From the NCBI GenBank assembly GCA_023369685.1, contig SACZ01000001.1, forward strand, positions 930,381-994,380: 64,000 nt of DNA, read 5' to 3'. Of the stretch, positions 9,509 to 18,090 are shown piece by piece. The DNA comes from Prolixibacteraceae bacterium JC049 (lineage in GTDB: Bacteria; Bacteroidota; Bacteroidia; Bacteroidales; Prolixibacteraceae). How positions within the stretch are numbered: the first letter of the stretch is position 1; every line of letters starts with the position of its first letter. A program made the translations under genes and the position numbers. The notes under the pieces are model-generated. The model ran no database searches. It saw only the letters and a program-made list of their open reading frames with translations, and was not told where the DNA came from.

Positions 9509-9777
9509 TTTATTATTTACCGCGGAAGGCACGAAAATCACGAGATATAGACCTAAACAAGTAATTGATTGAATTCTTTTGTTTCGACGAAGGATACAGT
9601 AAGGGAAGCCGGATCTAGGAGAAAAGGAAAACAGGAATGGAATGCAAGGAGTATGGAGAGCGTCATCGCGATTGTAAAAGAAGCGATCTGTTCTATTTTT
9701 TTATAAAACAAGGTAAACAGTAGGAAAGAAAAGCACAAACTGCAAATTAGCGCTAGTGTTCGTGGTTGTTTTTAACA
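9509..9777. repeat. gene-free stretch with remnants of an intergenic repeat
   Basis: No gene is supported here. Two pieces recur elsewhere in the window. One is ACCGCGGAAGGCACGAAAAT near 9518, compared with ACCACGAAAGGCACTAAAAT near 49410. The other is GTCATCGCG (9662-9670), followed shortly by AAGCGATCTG (9681-9690), compared with the copy at 47258-47291. These are decayed copies of short intergenic repeats common in Bacteroidota. Confidence 0.5.
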
Positions 9778-9780
9778 GGG

Positions 9781-9819
9781 AAAATATTGCAGGGACACGA
9801 TGGAGTGTGCCCCCGCAAT
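9781..9819 (-). terminator. rho-independent terminator of the fucosidase/sulfatase operon
   Basis: On the minus strand the arms ATTGCGGGGGCAC and GTGTCCCTGCAAT pair fully if two G-U pairs are allowed. The loop is 8 nt and ATTTT follows. It lies 25 nt past the GH29 stop. Confidence 0.65.
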
Positions 9820-9843
9820 TTAACTAAACAGAAAAGTAGCTTG

Positions 9844-11937
9844 TTATTCTACCCCGATTTCTCCGATGGAGATTCGGTTGCCACCACTTACCTGCGATTT
9901 AGCCACTAGCTTAATGTAGCGCGCTTTGGTTGCAGAGAAGTGCTTGCGTTGAAGAATAGGGTTATTCAGAATATTTGAAAATTCGCCTTCCGATTGTTTT
10001 TTCCAGTTGCGTTTGTTGCTACTGGTGTAGAATGCATACCCTGAAATAAGGTTCAAGCCATTACCAATTTGGCGTGGCATGTAAGTGAAGCCTTTAATGG
10101 TTTGCATTTCGCCCATATCGATTACAATGGATAGAGGCAGTTTGTTTTTTTTGTTGGATGTCCAGATAGATTGTGGATTGCTATCTACCATGTTGTTGGC
10201 CGACCCGAGTTGCTCGCCACTTACAGAAACCACACTCCATTTGGCTTTTGCTTTACCGTACTTAGCAGTGCTGGCCTCGCTGGAATTCTTTTCGCCCTTG
10301 TGGTGTGCAATGGCTTTAATAACTACCGCATTGCTGAATTGGAATGGCTCGGTGTATTTTTTACTAGCCAATGTAGGCTCATTGCCATCAGTAGTGTAGA
10401 AAATTTCTTCTCCTTCTGCTGCATTGATAGTTACCAATCCTTTTTTATCTCGCTTAATGGATGGAGCCTTAATGGTTAATGGTGCATTATAGGCTTTCAC
10501 ATTCGAAATAAGCGGACATGCTTTCGAGCTGCTGATATTGATGCGCAAAGCAGTGGCTTCTACTCGCTTGGTTTTTAGAATACGCTTATAGCCAATAGTG
10601 GTTTGTTCGGCAATGGTTTCCCATTTCCCATTTACTTGAGCTGCTACATTGAATTTGCGAACACGCTGCCCTAAAGCGATGTATTCTTGCAATAGTACTC
10701 GGTTTAGAGTTGTTGGTTGTTTAAATTCGAATGTTAGCGATGCTGCAGTTACACTGTCGTTGGTTGCCCAGTAAGTGTTCTTATCGTTATCCAGTACGTT
10801 CTTAGCAGCGTATGTTTTGCTGTTACCGCGTACATCGGTAGCTGAAGCTTTGCTGTTGGCCAAAACTTCAGTCTGGAATTCTTGTTTAATGGCTTTTGCC
10901 CATGCTTTCAGGCGTGCTTCATCAATTTCATGAATCAACCCACGACGGTCAACTGGCAAATTCAAAAGCAATGTAGCGTTACGTCCTACAGTGTGGTAGT
11001 AGATTTCCATAAGGCGCTCTACCGATTTCACCTTCTCATCTTCCACTTTGTGGTAAAACCATCCCGGACGGATAGAAACGTCGGCCTCTCCAGGTACCCA
11101 CTTTTCTCCATCTTCGTGTCCCGTCATATTTTCCTTGTAGTGTACTTTACCTGCCAGACGATCTTTTTGGCGGTATGGTGACCAGTTGGTTGGGTTAGCT
11201 TCGCCATGCTCATTACCAATCCAGCGTGCTTCGGCTGGACCGATTCCCCAAACCAATGTTTTGGGTGACCATTCACGAATTAAACGATAAGTCTCGTCCC
11301 AATCGTAATAAGTTAATGTGTTGATTTTACGGCGCTCGTTGGCACCACCATAGTATCCTGTTCCTCCGTTGGCACCATCGAACCACATTTCGAATACTTC
11401 ACCGTAGCTAGTAAGCAGCTCTTGAAGCTGGTTACGGAAGTATTTGATATAGCCATCGCGACCATATTCCGGGTGGTTTCTGTCCCAAGGTGAAAGGTAT
11501 AGCCCGAATTTTAGGTCGAACTCTTTACAAGCTTCAGAAAGCTCGCGAACCACATCGCCCGTTCCATCTTTCCATGGCGACTGTTCTACCGAGTGGTCGG
11601 TGTATTTAGATGGCCACAGACAGAATCCATCGTGGTGCTTGGCTGTTAGGATAATTCCTGTTAGTCCAGCCTCTTTTACTATGCGTGCCCACTGACGACA
11701 ATCCAATTGTGTAGGATTAAAAATTGTAGGTGACTCATCGCCAAATCCCCACTCTTTGTTGGTAAATGTGTTGGTGGTAAAGTGGATAAATGCATAACGC
11801 TCCATCTCTTGCCACTCAATTTGTTTTTGAGTAGGAACTGGTCCTACAGCCTTTGGTGGTTGTACGTTTTCTTTACACCCCAAAAAGGTACATGCTACCA
11901 GAATAACCAGTAATAGTTTCGTTTTTAAAATCTTCAT
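9844..11937 (-). CDS. GH29 alpha-L-fucosidase lipoprotein with discoidin-type modules
   Basis: Predicted to release terminal alpha-linked L-fucose. The N-terminus is a lipoprotein signal ending in FLGC, so the enzyme should be anchored in a membrane. The TIM barrel spans about 35-350 with the GH29 landmarks HFTTNTFTNKEWG, TAKHHDGFCLWPS and FEMWFDGANG, where D187 is the expected nucleophile. C-terminal to it are an F5/8 (discoidin, CBM32-like) module, a short chitobiase-type domain (IFYTTDGNEPT) and a second discoidin-like module to residue 697. The start is 2 nt after the stop of the upstream sulfatase, so the two are cotranscribed and probably act on the same fucosylated, sulfated glycan. 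The exact linkage cannot be read from sequence. Confidence 0.9.
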   Translation of the reverse strand: MKILKTKLLLVILVACTFLGCKENVQPPKAVGPVPTQKQIEWQEMERYAFIHFTTNTFTNKEWGFGDESPTIFNPTQLDCRQWARIVKEAGLTGIILTAKHHDGFCLWPSKYTDHSVEQSPWKDGTGDVVRELSEACKEFDLKFGLYLSPWDRNHPEYGRDGYIKYFRNQLQELLTSYGEVFEMWFDGANGGTGYYGGANERRKINTLTYYDWDETYRLIREWSPKTLVWGIGPAEARWIGNEHGEANPTNWSPYRQKDRLAGKVHYKENMTGHEDGEKWVPGEADVSIRPGWFYHKVEDEKVKSVERLMEIYYHTVGRNATLLLNLPVDRRGLIHEIDEARLKAWAKAIKQEFQTEVLANSKASATDVRGNSKTYAAKNVLDNDKNTYWATNDSVTAASLTFEFKQPTTLNRVLLQEYIALGQRVRKFNVAAQVNGKWETIAEQTTIGYKRILKTKRVEATALRINISSSKACPLISNVKAYNAPLTIKAPSIKRDKKGLVTINAAEGEEIFYTTDGNEPTLASKKYTEPFQFSNAVVIKAIAHHKGEKNSSEASTAKYGKAKAKWSVVSVSGEQLGSANNMVDSNPQSIWTSNKKNKLPLSIVIDMGEMQTIKGFTYMPRQIGNGLNLISGYAFYTSSNKRNWKKQSEGEFSNILNNPILQRKHFSATKARYIKLVAKSQVSGGNRISIGEIGVE

Positions 11938-11939
11938 GA

Positions 11940-13493
11940 TTACTTTTTAAAATCTTCAGTTATTAGTTTTAATTGCGGCCAGAATACCGGCCCATCGTTT
12001 TGTTGAATTGCTCCTTTGGTGCTTCGTCCGTTCTCGATAATTTGTTTTAATTCAGAACGTAACTCTTGCAGCTTTTCAGGATGTTTGTGGTATTGGTTTT
12101 TGCTTTCTGCAATATCTTTTTTCAGGTTAAATAGTTGAACCGAAGGAATAGGCTCTGTCATCTTCTCCACATCTTTTGGAGTAGGGTAGGTCCAGCCTCC
12201 CGAACCCGGACAGAAACAAGCTTTCCAATCGCCTTTACGAAGTGCAAACATGCCGTGACCTGAATGTTGCACCATGCTCTCGCGTTGTGGCATAGTAGAT
12301 GTCATTCCCATTGACTGAAGCATACTGAATGAGTCTTCTCCTTCGTTGTCTTGCATTTTTACCTGGAAAAGATCGGCCAAAGTTGCATAGAAATCGGTGG
12401 TTGAAACCAGGTGGCTTGATTGACCACTTTTTACTTTGGCAGGCCAGCTAACAAAGAATGGTACACGGTGTCCACCTTCGTAGATATCGGCCTTTGTGCC
12501 ACGGAATTCTCCACTAGGATTATGTCCTTTCGATTGCAAATGCTTGTAGTTGGCAGCAGTAGAGCAGCCATTGTCGCTGGTGAAAACAATCAATGTGTTT
12601 TCTGATATGTTATTGGCTTTTAGTGATTTTGTGATTTCACCTACTACCCAGTCGACCATTATAACGAAATCGGCATAAGGGCTGTCCAGTCCACTTTTTC
12701 CTTTAAACTCTTCGGTGGGCATAATGGGAAGGTGAGGTGCCGGAAGTGGTAAATACAGGAAGAATGGTTTTTCGTCTTTCGATTTCTTCTGAATATAAGA
12801 AACTGCTCTTTCTGTTATTTGTGGCAATGCCTGTTCGTGATCGAAATCGGTGGAGCAAACTCCATTTCTAAACCATGCATAGTTAGATGTTCCTCTTTTG
12901 GCCACTTGGATAGGCACCATTGTTGGCTGATTGTTTTCTACCCAAACATACGGAGGCATATCCAGCGATCCACAGAAACCATAGAAATAGTCGAAGCCTA
13001 CAGTGGTCGGACCATTTTGAATTGGTTGAGAGAAGTCGACACTGTCTTTTCCTTTATCTACTCCGTTCCAATCCCATCCTAAGTGCCATTTGCCAATACA
13101 AGCTGTTTGATAACCTTGTGTTTTCAGTAATGATGCCAAGGTAGAGCGTTGAGGCTTTATCAATGATTTACCATATCCTGTAACCACCCACTTTTTAAGC
13201 TCTGTTCTCCAGCTATAACGACCGGTCAATATTCCATATCGGGTAGGCGTACATACAGCTGAGTTGGTATGGGCATCGGTATAAACCATTGATGATTGTG
13301 CCAACTTATCCATCTCGGGAGTTTGAATTTTCCCTTGTGGGTTTAAACAGGATACATCACCATAGCCTAAATCATCGGCAAGAATATAGATGATATTGGG
13401 AGCCTGTTCTTCTTTTTCTGCTTTACATGCTTGCAGCTGAAACAGACTCCAAATAGATAGGATGATGATTGAATTTCGTTTTAAAATACTCAT
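11940..13493 (-). CDS. family S1 formylglycine sulfatase, lipoprotein
   Basis: Hydrolyses a sulfate ester from a sugar. It carries a lipoprotein signal ending LQAC. The catalytic nucleophile motif is AVCTPTRYG with C81, the residue converted to formylglycine; metal-binding aspartates are visible in YILADDLGYGD, and FTSDNGC lies further down. At 517 residues it has normal S1 length. It is the first gene of a tight pair with the GH29 fucosidase. Maturation needs an anaerobic sulfatase-maturating enzyme, which is not in this window. The S1 subfamily and the position of the sulfate on the sugar cannot be assigned by eye. Confidence 0.9.
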   Translation of the reverse strand: MSILKRNSIIILSIWSLFQLQACKAEKEEQAPNIIYILADDLGYGDVSCLNPQGKIQTPEMDKLAQSSMVYTDAHTNSAVCTPTRYGILTGRYSWRTELKKWVVTGYGKSLIKPQRSTLASLLKTQGYQTACIGKWHLGWDWNGVDKGKDSVDFSQPIQNGPTTVGFDYFYGFCGSLDMPPYVWVENNQPTMVPIQVAKRGTSNYAWFRNGVCSTDFDHEQALPQITERAVSYIQKKSKDEKPFFLYLPLPAPHLPIMPTEEFKGKSGLDSPYADFVIMVDWVVGEITKSLKANNISENTLIVFTSDNGCSTAANYKHLQSKGHNPSGEFRGTKADIYEGGHRVPFFVSWPAKVKSGQSSHLVSTTDFYATLADLFQVKMQDNEGEDSFSMLQSMGMTSTMPQRESMVQHSGHGMFALRKGDWKACFCPGSGGWTYPTPKDVEKMTEPIPSVQLFNLKKDIAESKNQYHKHPEKLQELRSELKQIIENGRSTKGAIQQNDGPVFWPQLKLITEDFKK

Positions 13494-13583
13494 GTTCTAA
13501 ATTATTTTATCTCCATTAAAATCTTTCTCGTTCTTGTCTAATAATTGTTGTATGAGTTAGTGTTTATCTTGGTTTTTGTGATT

Positions 13584-15089
13584 TTACTGTTTGATTGTCT
13601 CATCGGGCCATGATGCCGGATTTGTTCCTTTAAACGGACGGTGTGCCTTTACCCTTTTGAGGTATTGAGTCAACTCTTTAGCCAATTTCTTTACCCGTTT
13701 GGGTTCTCTCTTGGCCAGGTCGTTGCGTTCCGATATGTCATTCTTCAAATTATATAGCTCGAAGTGGTTATCGTTGTAGCGGTAGATCAACTTCCAATCT
13801 TTTTTACGAATAACACTAAATGGTTCTACATCGTAAAAGTTGGGGTAATGCCATATCAGCGATCTTGTTTTTTGTGTTTTATGTCGAATAATGGGGACGA
13901 TGCTCTGGTTGTCTTCGATATTGGGCATGTGCTGAGTGGCGCCAGCCCATTGTATAACCGTTGGATATACATCCTGAATAAGCACCGGTTGATCTGTTGT
14001 TCCAGTACAATTGGATTCTCCTGGCCACTTTACAATCATAGGAACCCGAATACCACCTTCGTAAGGGGTAATTTTATGTCCGCGTAATGGACGATTTCGT
14101 GTCATCTGACTAGGCGCACCATTGTCACTAATGAACAGAATGATGGTTTGTTGATCGATCTTCAGTTCTTTCAGCTTTTGCATGATATCTCCCAGCGACT
14201 TGTCCATGCTCTCAATCATTGAAGCGTGATTGGCCAAAAGCGTATCTAATCCGGCATCGAGGTATTTTTGAACAAAACGACGGTCGGGCTCCCAGGGAGC
14301 ATGTACACCATAATGAGCCATGTGCAAGAAAAATGGTTTCTTATTTTTTACCGATTGCTCGATGGCCTTGTTGGCTTCAAGCGTCAAGGCTTCTGTCAGG
14401 TTGATTGCTTTGCCATGGTACTGACCCAGTCCTGGAACATCCCATACTGGCCATCCTTTGCGCCATTTGGCACTGAAGTCTTTATCTCCGTGGTAACTCC
14501 CGGGACCTCCTGCTGCATGTCCTCCGATATTTAAATCGAAACCGATGTTAATTGGATCGGCTCCCGGAGTATCGATGGCACCAAAGTGTGCTTTCCCGAT
14601 GTGCATGGTGTAATAACCGGCCTGCTTTAGCACATTGGGAAGTGTTTGCTCCCAACAAAAAGAGTGAGGCACTCCTTGCTGTGTGGTCAAGCCGTTTACA
14701 TTCCAGTCGGCTCTCTTCAATGTTTTGTGATTTCTTTCGGGTGATTTGCCTTTGAACAATGTCCAGCAAGTAACACCATGTCTGGCCGGATTGGTTCCGG
14801 TAATCAGACTAACTCTGGAAGGAGAGCAAACAGCACTGGCATAGGCTTGTGTAAAGCGCATACCGTTGTTAGCTAAGCGTTCCATATTGGGAGTATGAAA
14901 ACGCTCGTTTAACGGTGTCTTTTCAGTGTGAAATGGCACCGATGTTTCTTGCCATCCCATGTCGTCTACTAAGAAGACGATGATATTGGGCTTTTGTGTT
15001 GAGTTGTTTTGTGCATTTGTCGATTGGGTAAAGCCAACGGAAGATAGTAGGGCCAAGCCTAAAACCGAATGTTTTATGGTATGCTTCAT
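13584..15089 (-). CDS. family S1 formylglycine sulfatase, secreted
   Basis: A 501-residue sulfatase with a cleavable signal peptide (GLALLSSVGFTQSTNAQ) and no lipobox. Metal site IIVFLVDDMGWQE, nucleophile motif AVCSPSRVS with C88, and a second metal cluster at LFISDNGAP. The CSPSR form differs from the CTPTR of two sister sulfatases in this cluster, so it probably belongs to a different S1 subfamily and attacks a different sulfate position (inference). The start is 2 nt after the stop of the beta-propeller gene upstream, showing translational coupling with it. Confidence 0.88.
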   Translation of the reverse strand: MKHTIKHSVLGLALLSSVGFTQSTNAQNNSTQKPNIIVFLVDDMGWQETSVPFHTEKTPLNERFHTPNMERLANNGMRFTQAYASAVCSPSRVSLITGTNPARHGVTCWTLFKGKSPERNHKTLKRADWNVNGLTTQQGVPHSFCWEQTLPNVLKQAGYYTMHIGKAHFGAIDTPGADPINIGFDLNIGGHAAGGPGSYHGDKDFSAKWRKGWPVWDVPGLGQYHGKAINLTEALTLEANKAIEQSVKNKKPFFLHMAHYGVHAPWEPDRRFVQKYLDAGLDTLLANHASMIESMDKSLGDIMQKLKELKIDQQTIILFISDNGAPSQMTRNRPLRGHKITPYEGGIRVPMIVKWPGESNCTGTTDQPVLIQDVYPTVIQWAGATQHMPNIEDNQSIVPIIRHKTQKTRSLIWHYPNFYDVEPFSVIRKKDWKLIYRYNDNHFELYNLKNDISERNDLAKREPKRVKKLAKELTQYLKRVKAHRPFKGTNPASWPDETIKQ

Positions 15090-15091
15090 GG

Positions 15092-16150
15092 TTACTGCTC
15101 TTTAAATTTTAAAACATAGCTAACTGTCGATGATCCGCCGTAAATATTTGTGCCCGAAGCACCATATAGATATCGAGGTTTGCCATCGATGAGTAATACC
15201 TGTGGACGTTCTATTTTCGAGTATTTGTTGCCTTGTCCGCCATAGAATACAGTCACTTTGCGCTGATCTACCGGATGGTAATGGTTGATACGGTGATAGG
15301 CTTTCTGGTGGCGGTTGAAGTGAATGCCATCGGTCGATTCCCAGAGAATACCTCCTCCCGATTCAATCATACCGTGGTTGTCGGTTGTCAGCAGCATGAA
15401 CTTATCGTTGTGCATGAATGCATATCCATCTTCGATGTTGGTGTTGTTGGTGGTAACCGGAAATGGCATTTGCACATATGGACCTTCTAAATTCTCGGCA
15501 ACTGCTAGTCCCATACGAGCTCTTTCCGATTTAAAATAGAGATAGAAACCACCATTGGGATGTTGTAGAAAAGCCGGATTATTTACGCCATTGCTGGCAT
15601 TGTAATTCCAATATTTTTTGTTTTTAGGGGGATGAAGAATTAATCCATCTTTGCCCACCTTTTTCCAAGGACCGTTTAACGACTTAGAAGTGGCCATACC
15701 AATGCATTGGTTGGCTGGATGCTTATCCATGCCGGTATTGGCAATGTACAGAAGAACATATTTGTCGCCTACTTTATGAATAGTTGGATTATGCGGGGCA
15801 TATCTGTCCCAGGCATCTTTATTATCAGTGTTTCCTTTTAGTGCTACATCGACAAATTGAAATGGCCCTTCAGGAGTATTACCAACATAGTGGGCAATTT
15901 CACTGTGTGTACGCCATCCCGGATCAACTTTTTGCTCTTTGGGCCAACGGGCAACAAATAGGTGGATTTTACCATCGTCTCCCATAATAGGAGATGTTCC
16001 CCAGATGGTATAGCCTGGTTCTTCAACGGCAATTCCAATGAATTCCCAGCTATCGGCAAAAGGTGTTTCGCTCTCTTGTGCTTTAGTGTCGATGGCGAAA
16101 AGCAAACAGATTATTAGGTAAAGTGATGCGATGTGTTTTTTGATGTTCAT
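15092..16150 (-). CDS. five-bladed beta-propeller glycosidase (GH43/GH117-like)
   Basis: A 352-residue protein with signal peptide (LIICLLFAIDTKAQ). Repeating segments typical of five-bladed propellers are visible: WGTSPIMGDDGKIHLFVARW, APHNPTIHKVGDKYVLLYI, NNPAFLQHPNGGFYLYFKS, EDGYAFMHNDKFMLLTTDN and ERPQVLLIDGKPRYLYGAS. This is the fold of GH43, GH117 and related families. I cannot tell which, nor the sugar removed. Operon position with a sulfatase directly downstream (2 nt) places it in the same degradation pathway. Acidic residues suited to catalysis are present in the first and third blades. Confidence 0.65.
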   Translation of the reverse strand: MNIKKHIASLYLIICLLFAIDTKAQESETPFADSWEFIGIAVEEPGYTIWGTSPIMGDDGKIHLFVARWPKEQKVDPGWRTHSEIAHYVGNTPEGPFQFVDVALKGNTDNKDAWDRYAPHNPTIHKVGDKYVLLYIANTGMDKHPANQCIGMATSKSLNGPWKKVGKDGLILHPPKNKKYWNYNASNGVNNPAFLQHPNGGFYLYFKSERARMGLAVAENLEGPYVQMPFPVTTNNTNIEDGYAFMHNDKFMLLTTDNHGMIESGGGILWESTDGIHFNRHQKAYHRINHYHPVDQRKVTVFYGGQGNKYSKIERPQVLLIDGKPRYLYGASGTNIYGGSSTVSYVLKFKEQ

Positions 16151-16172
16151 CTGTTTATGGATTTAGTTAGAG

Positions 16173-16365
16173 TGAGGTTGTCCAAAAAGTAAATTCATTT
16201 AAAATCGAGCTTTCAGTTTATAACCTACTTTTGTTTTTACCCCTCCAAACCTCCCCTAAAGAGGAGGCTTAAGTCCCCTTTAGAGGATTTAGGGGAGATA
16301 AACCAAGTGGTGACTTATAATCTGTTAGTTCAAAAAAATATAAATAAGCTTTTTGGACAACCTCA
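16173..16365. repeat. 193-bp MITE-like element with 17-bp terminal inverted repeats
   Basis: TGAGGTTGTCCAAAAAG at 16173-16189 is perfectly inverted at 16349-16365. Inside is a nested palindrome: CTCCCCTAAA and TTTAGGGGAG, about 35 nt apart, with AGAGGAGGCTTAAGTCCCCT between them. There is no open frame. The layout is that of a small non-autonomous element or a known type of intergenic palindrome. No clear target-site duplication is visible. It separates the GH20 gene from the beta-propeller/sulfatase genes downstream and could act as a processing or attenuation site. Confidence 0.6.
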
Positions 16366-16386
16366 ATTATATTATAGAATTGAAGA

Positions 16387-18027
16387 CTACCACCAAGGTA
16401 CCATTTTTACTTCACCAATAGAGATGTTTTTCTTCTCTTTCAGTACTTTAACATGGTTTTCGATGTGTTTGTAGAACACTTCATCTTTTACAATTTTGTG
16501 TTTGTGCCATGCCAGTTCTGCCAAAGAAAGTAGGCGAGGGAACATCATGCGTTCGAAATTTTCCATGGCATCGTAGCGAACCTGTCCGCTGCTGTCCAGA
16601 CGACCATACTCTCCCCAAACACAAGCCTGGATTCCCATGATCTTGTCTTCGTATTTTTCAGGAACAAATTCAAGCGGCTGGTATTGGTATACATCTTTTT
16701 CAGAACGACGCTCATAGGTAGTGTCGAAATAGACATTGTTAATGGGAGTCATAATCATGTTATTTCCATTCTTCAATGCCGATTCGATGATCTCTTTATC
16801 GTGTTTGTGCCCGTTCCAGAACATAACAGTGGTTGATGCATTTATTCCTCCTTGCATGATCTCGTTCCAGCCAATCATTTTTCTACCTTTCGAGATAATA
16901 TGCTTCTCCAGACGCTTTACAAAGTAGCTTTGAAGCTTCTTTACATCAACCAATCCTTCATCTTTCATGCGTTGTTGACAATGCGCACACTTTTCCCATC
17001 CGTGTTTGTAGGCTTCGTCGCCACCAATATGAATGTATTTCGAAGGGAATAGCTCCATTACCTCATCAAATACATCGGTAAGTACCTTGAAAGTTGCTTC
17101 TTTACCAATACACACCTCGCGATGAGCGTCCCACTGGTATTGTTTTAGTCCTTCTTTATTGCGCCAGTTGTAATCTAAACCGAAAAGACCTTTGTGCGGA
17201 TTAGGTAGAGTATCTTTACTGGTACACAGTAGCTCAGGAAATGCAGCCAAGAAAGCTCCCGCATGTGCAGGCATATCAATTTCAGGTACAACTTCGATAT
17301 GGTATTTTTTAGCATAGGCGATAATACGTTTGATATGTTTGTGCTTATAAAACATACCATGTCCCTGACCATTACCTTTGTCCAACCATTTACCTCCAAT
17401 AACAGAGTAAGGACCACCATATGAACCTACTTCGGCTAGCTTTGGGTATTTCTTTATCTCTATACGCCAAGCCTGGTCATCGGTCAGGTGCCAGTGCAAA
17501 GTGTTCAACTTGTAGTAGGCCATCATGCGCAAAATTTTCTTAATCTGCGCTTCAGGATAATAGGTGCGAGCAACGTCGATGTGTAATCCACGCCACTTAA
17601 AACCAGGTTGATCTTGAACCTGTTGGCACTCAATGCTGTTGTCAACCGACTGATCGGCCAGCTGCAACAGCGATTGAATACCATAAAATACTCCCTTTGA
17701 GTTGGCTGCCGAAATAAGAATCTTACTTTTTCCGATAGCCAGTTGGTAAGCCCCATCGTTCTTAATATCAGAATCAATTTTTAATGAAATGGAAGCTTTC
17801 CCTTTTGTTTGAACGTTGAGTTCTTGCTGGATTAATCCGCGCAAATCATCTAGCTCTTTATGTTGTTCGTCGATAATGATTTTACCCAAATCGTTTAGGT
17901 TGAATGACCCATTGTGATATTCCACTTTTGTGGGAGTAGGGATAATTCTTGCAGCTGTTTTTTGCGCTTCGGCTTGAAACGTTAACAACAGACACAGGTT
18001 TAATACTATTCCTAAAATTAACCTCAT
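16387..18027 (-). CDS. GH20 beta-N-acetylhexosaminidase
   Basis: Removes terminal beta-linked GlcNAc or GalNAc by substrate-assisted catalysis. A signal peptide (LNLCLLLTFQAEAQ) is followed by the small GH20b alpha/beta domain (about 25-140) and the TIM-barrel catalytic domain starting at FKWRGLHIDVARTYYP. HLTDDQAWRIEIKKYP and the catalytic pair in HIGGDEAYKHGW (D337, E338) are intact. The protein stops after the barrel at residue 546, without an added carbohydrate-binding module. It follows a second GH20-type gene by 63 nt, so the two are likely cotranscribed. Confidence 0.92.
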   Translation of the reverse strand: MRLILGIVLNLCLLLTFQAEAQKTAARIIPTPTKVEYHNGSFNLNDLGKIIIDEQHKELDDLRGLIQQELNVQTKGKASISLKIDSDIKNDGAYQLAIGKSKILISAANSKGVFYGIQSLLQLADQSVDNSIECQQVQDQPGFKWRGLHIDVARTYYPEAQIKKILRMMAYYKLNTLHWHLTDDQAWRIEIKKYPKLAEVGSYGGPYSVIGGKWLDKGNGQGHGMFYKHKHIKRIIAYAKKYHIEVVPEIDMPAHAGAFLAAFPELLCTSKDTLPNPHKGLFGLDYNWRNKEGLKQYQWDAHREVCIGKEATFKVLTDVFDEVMELFPSKYIHIGGDEAYKHGWEKCAHCQQRMKDEGLVDVKKLQSYFVKRLEKHIISKGRKMIGWNEIMQGGINASTTVMFWNGHKHDKEIIESALKNGNNMIMTPINNVYFDTTYERRSEKDVYQYQPLEFVPEKYEDKIMGIQACVWGEYGRLDSSGQVRYDAMENFERMMFPRLLSLAELAWHKHKIVKDEVFYKHIENHVKVLKEKKNISIGEVKMVPWW

Positions 18028-18090
18028 AATTAAATCTTTTTTATTTGCACTTTTCTATTGAGAAGTACGAACCAATTTTATTCTTGTTAT

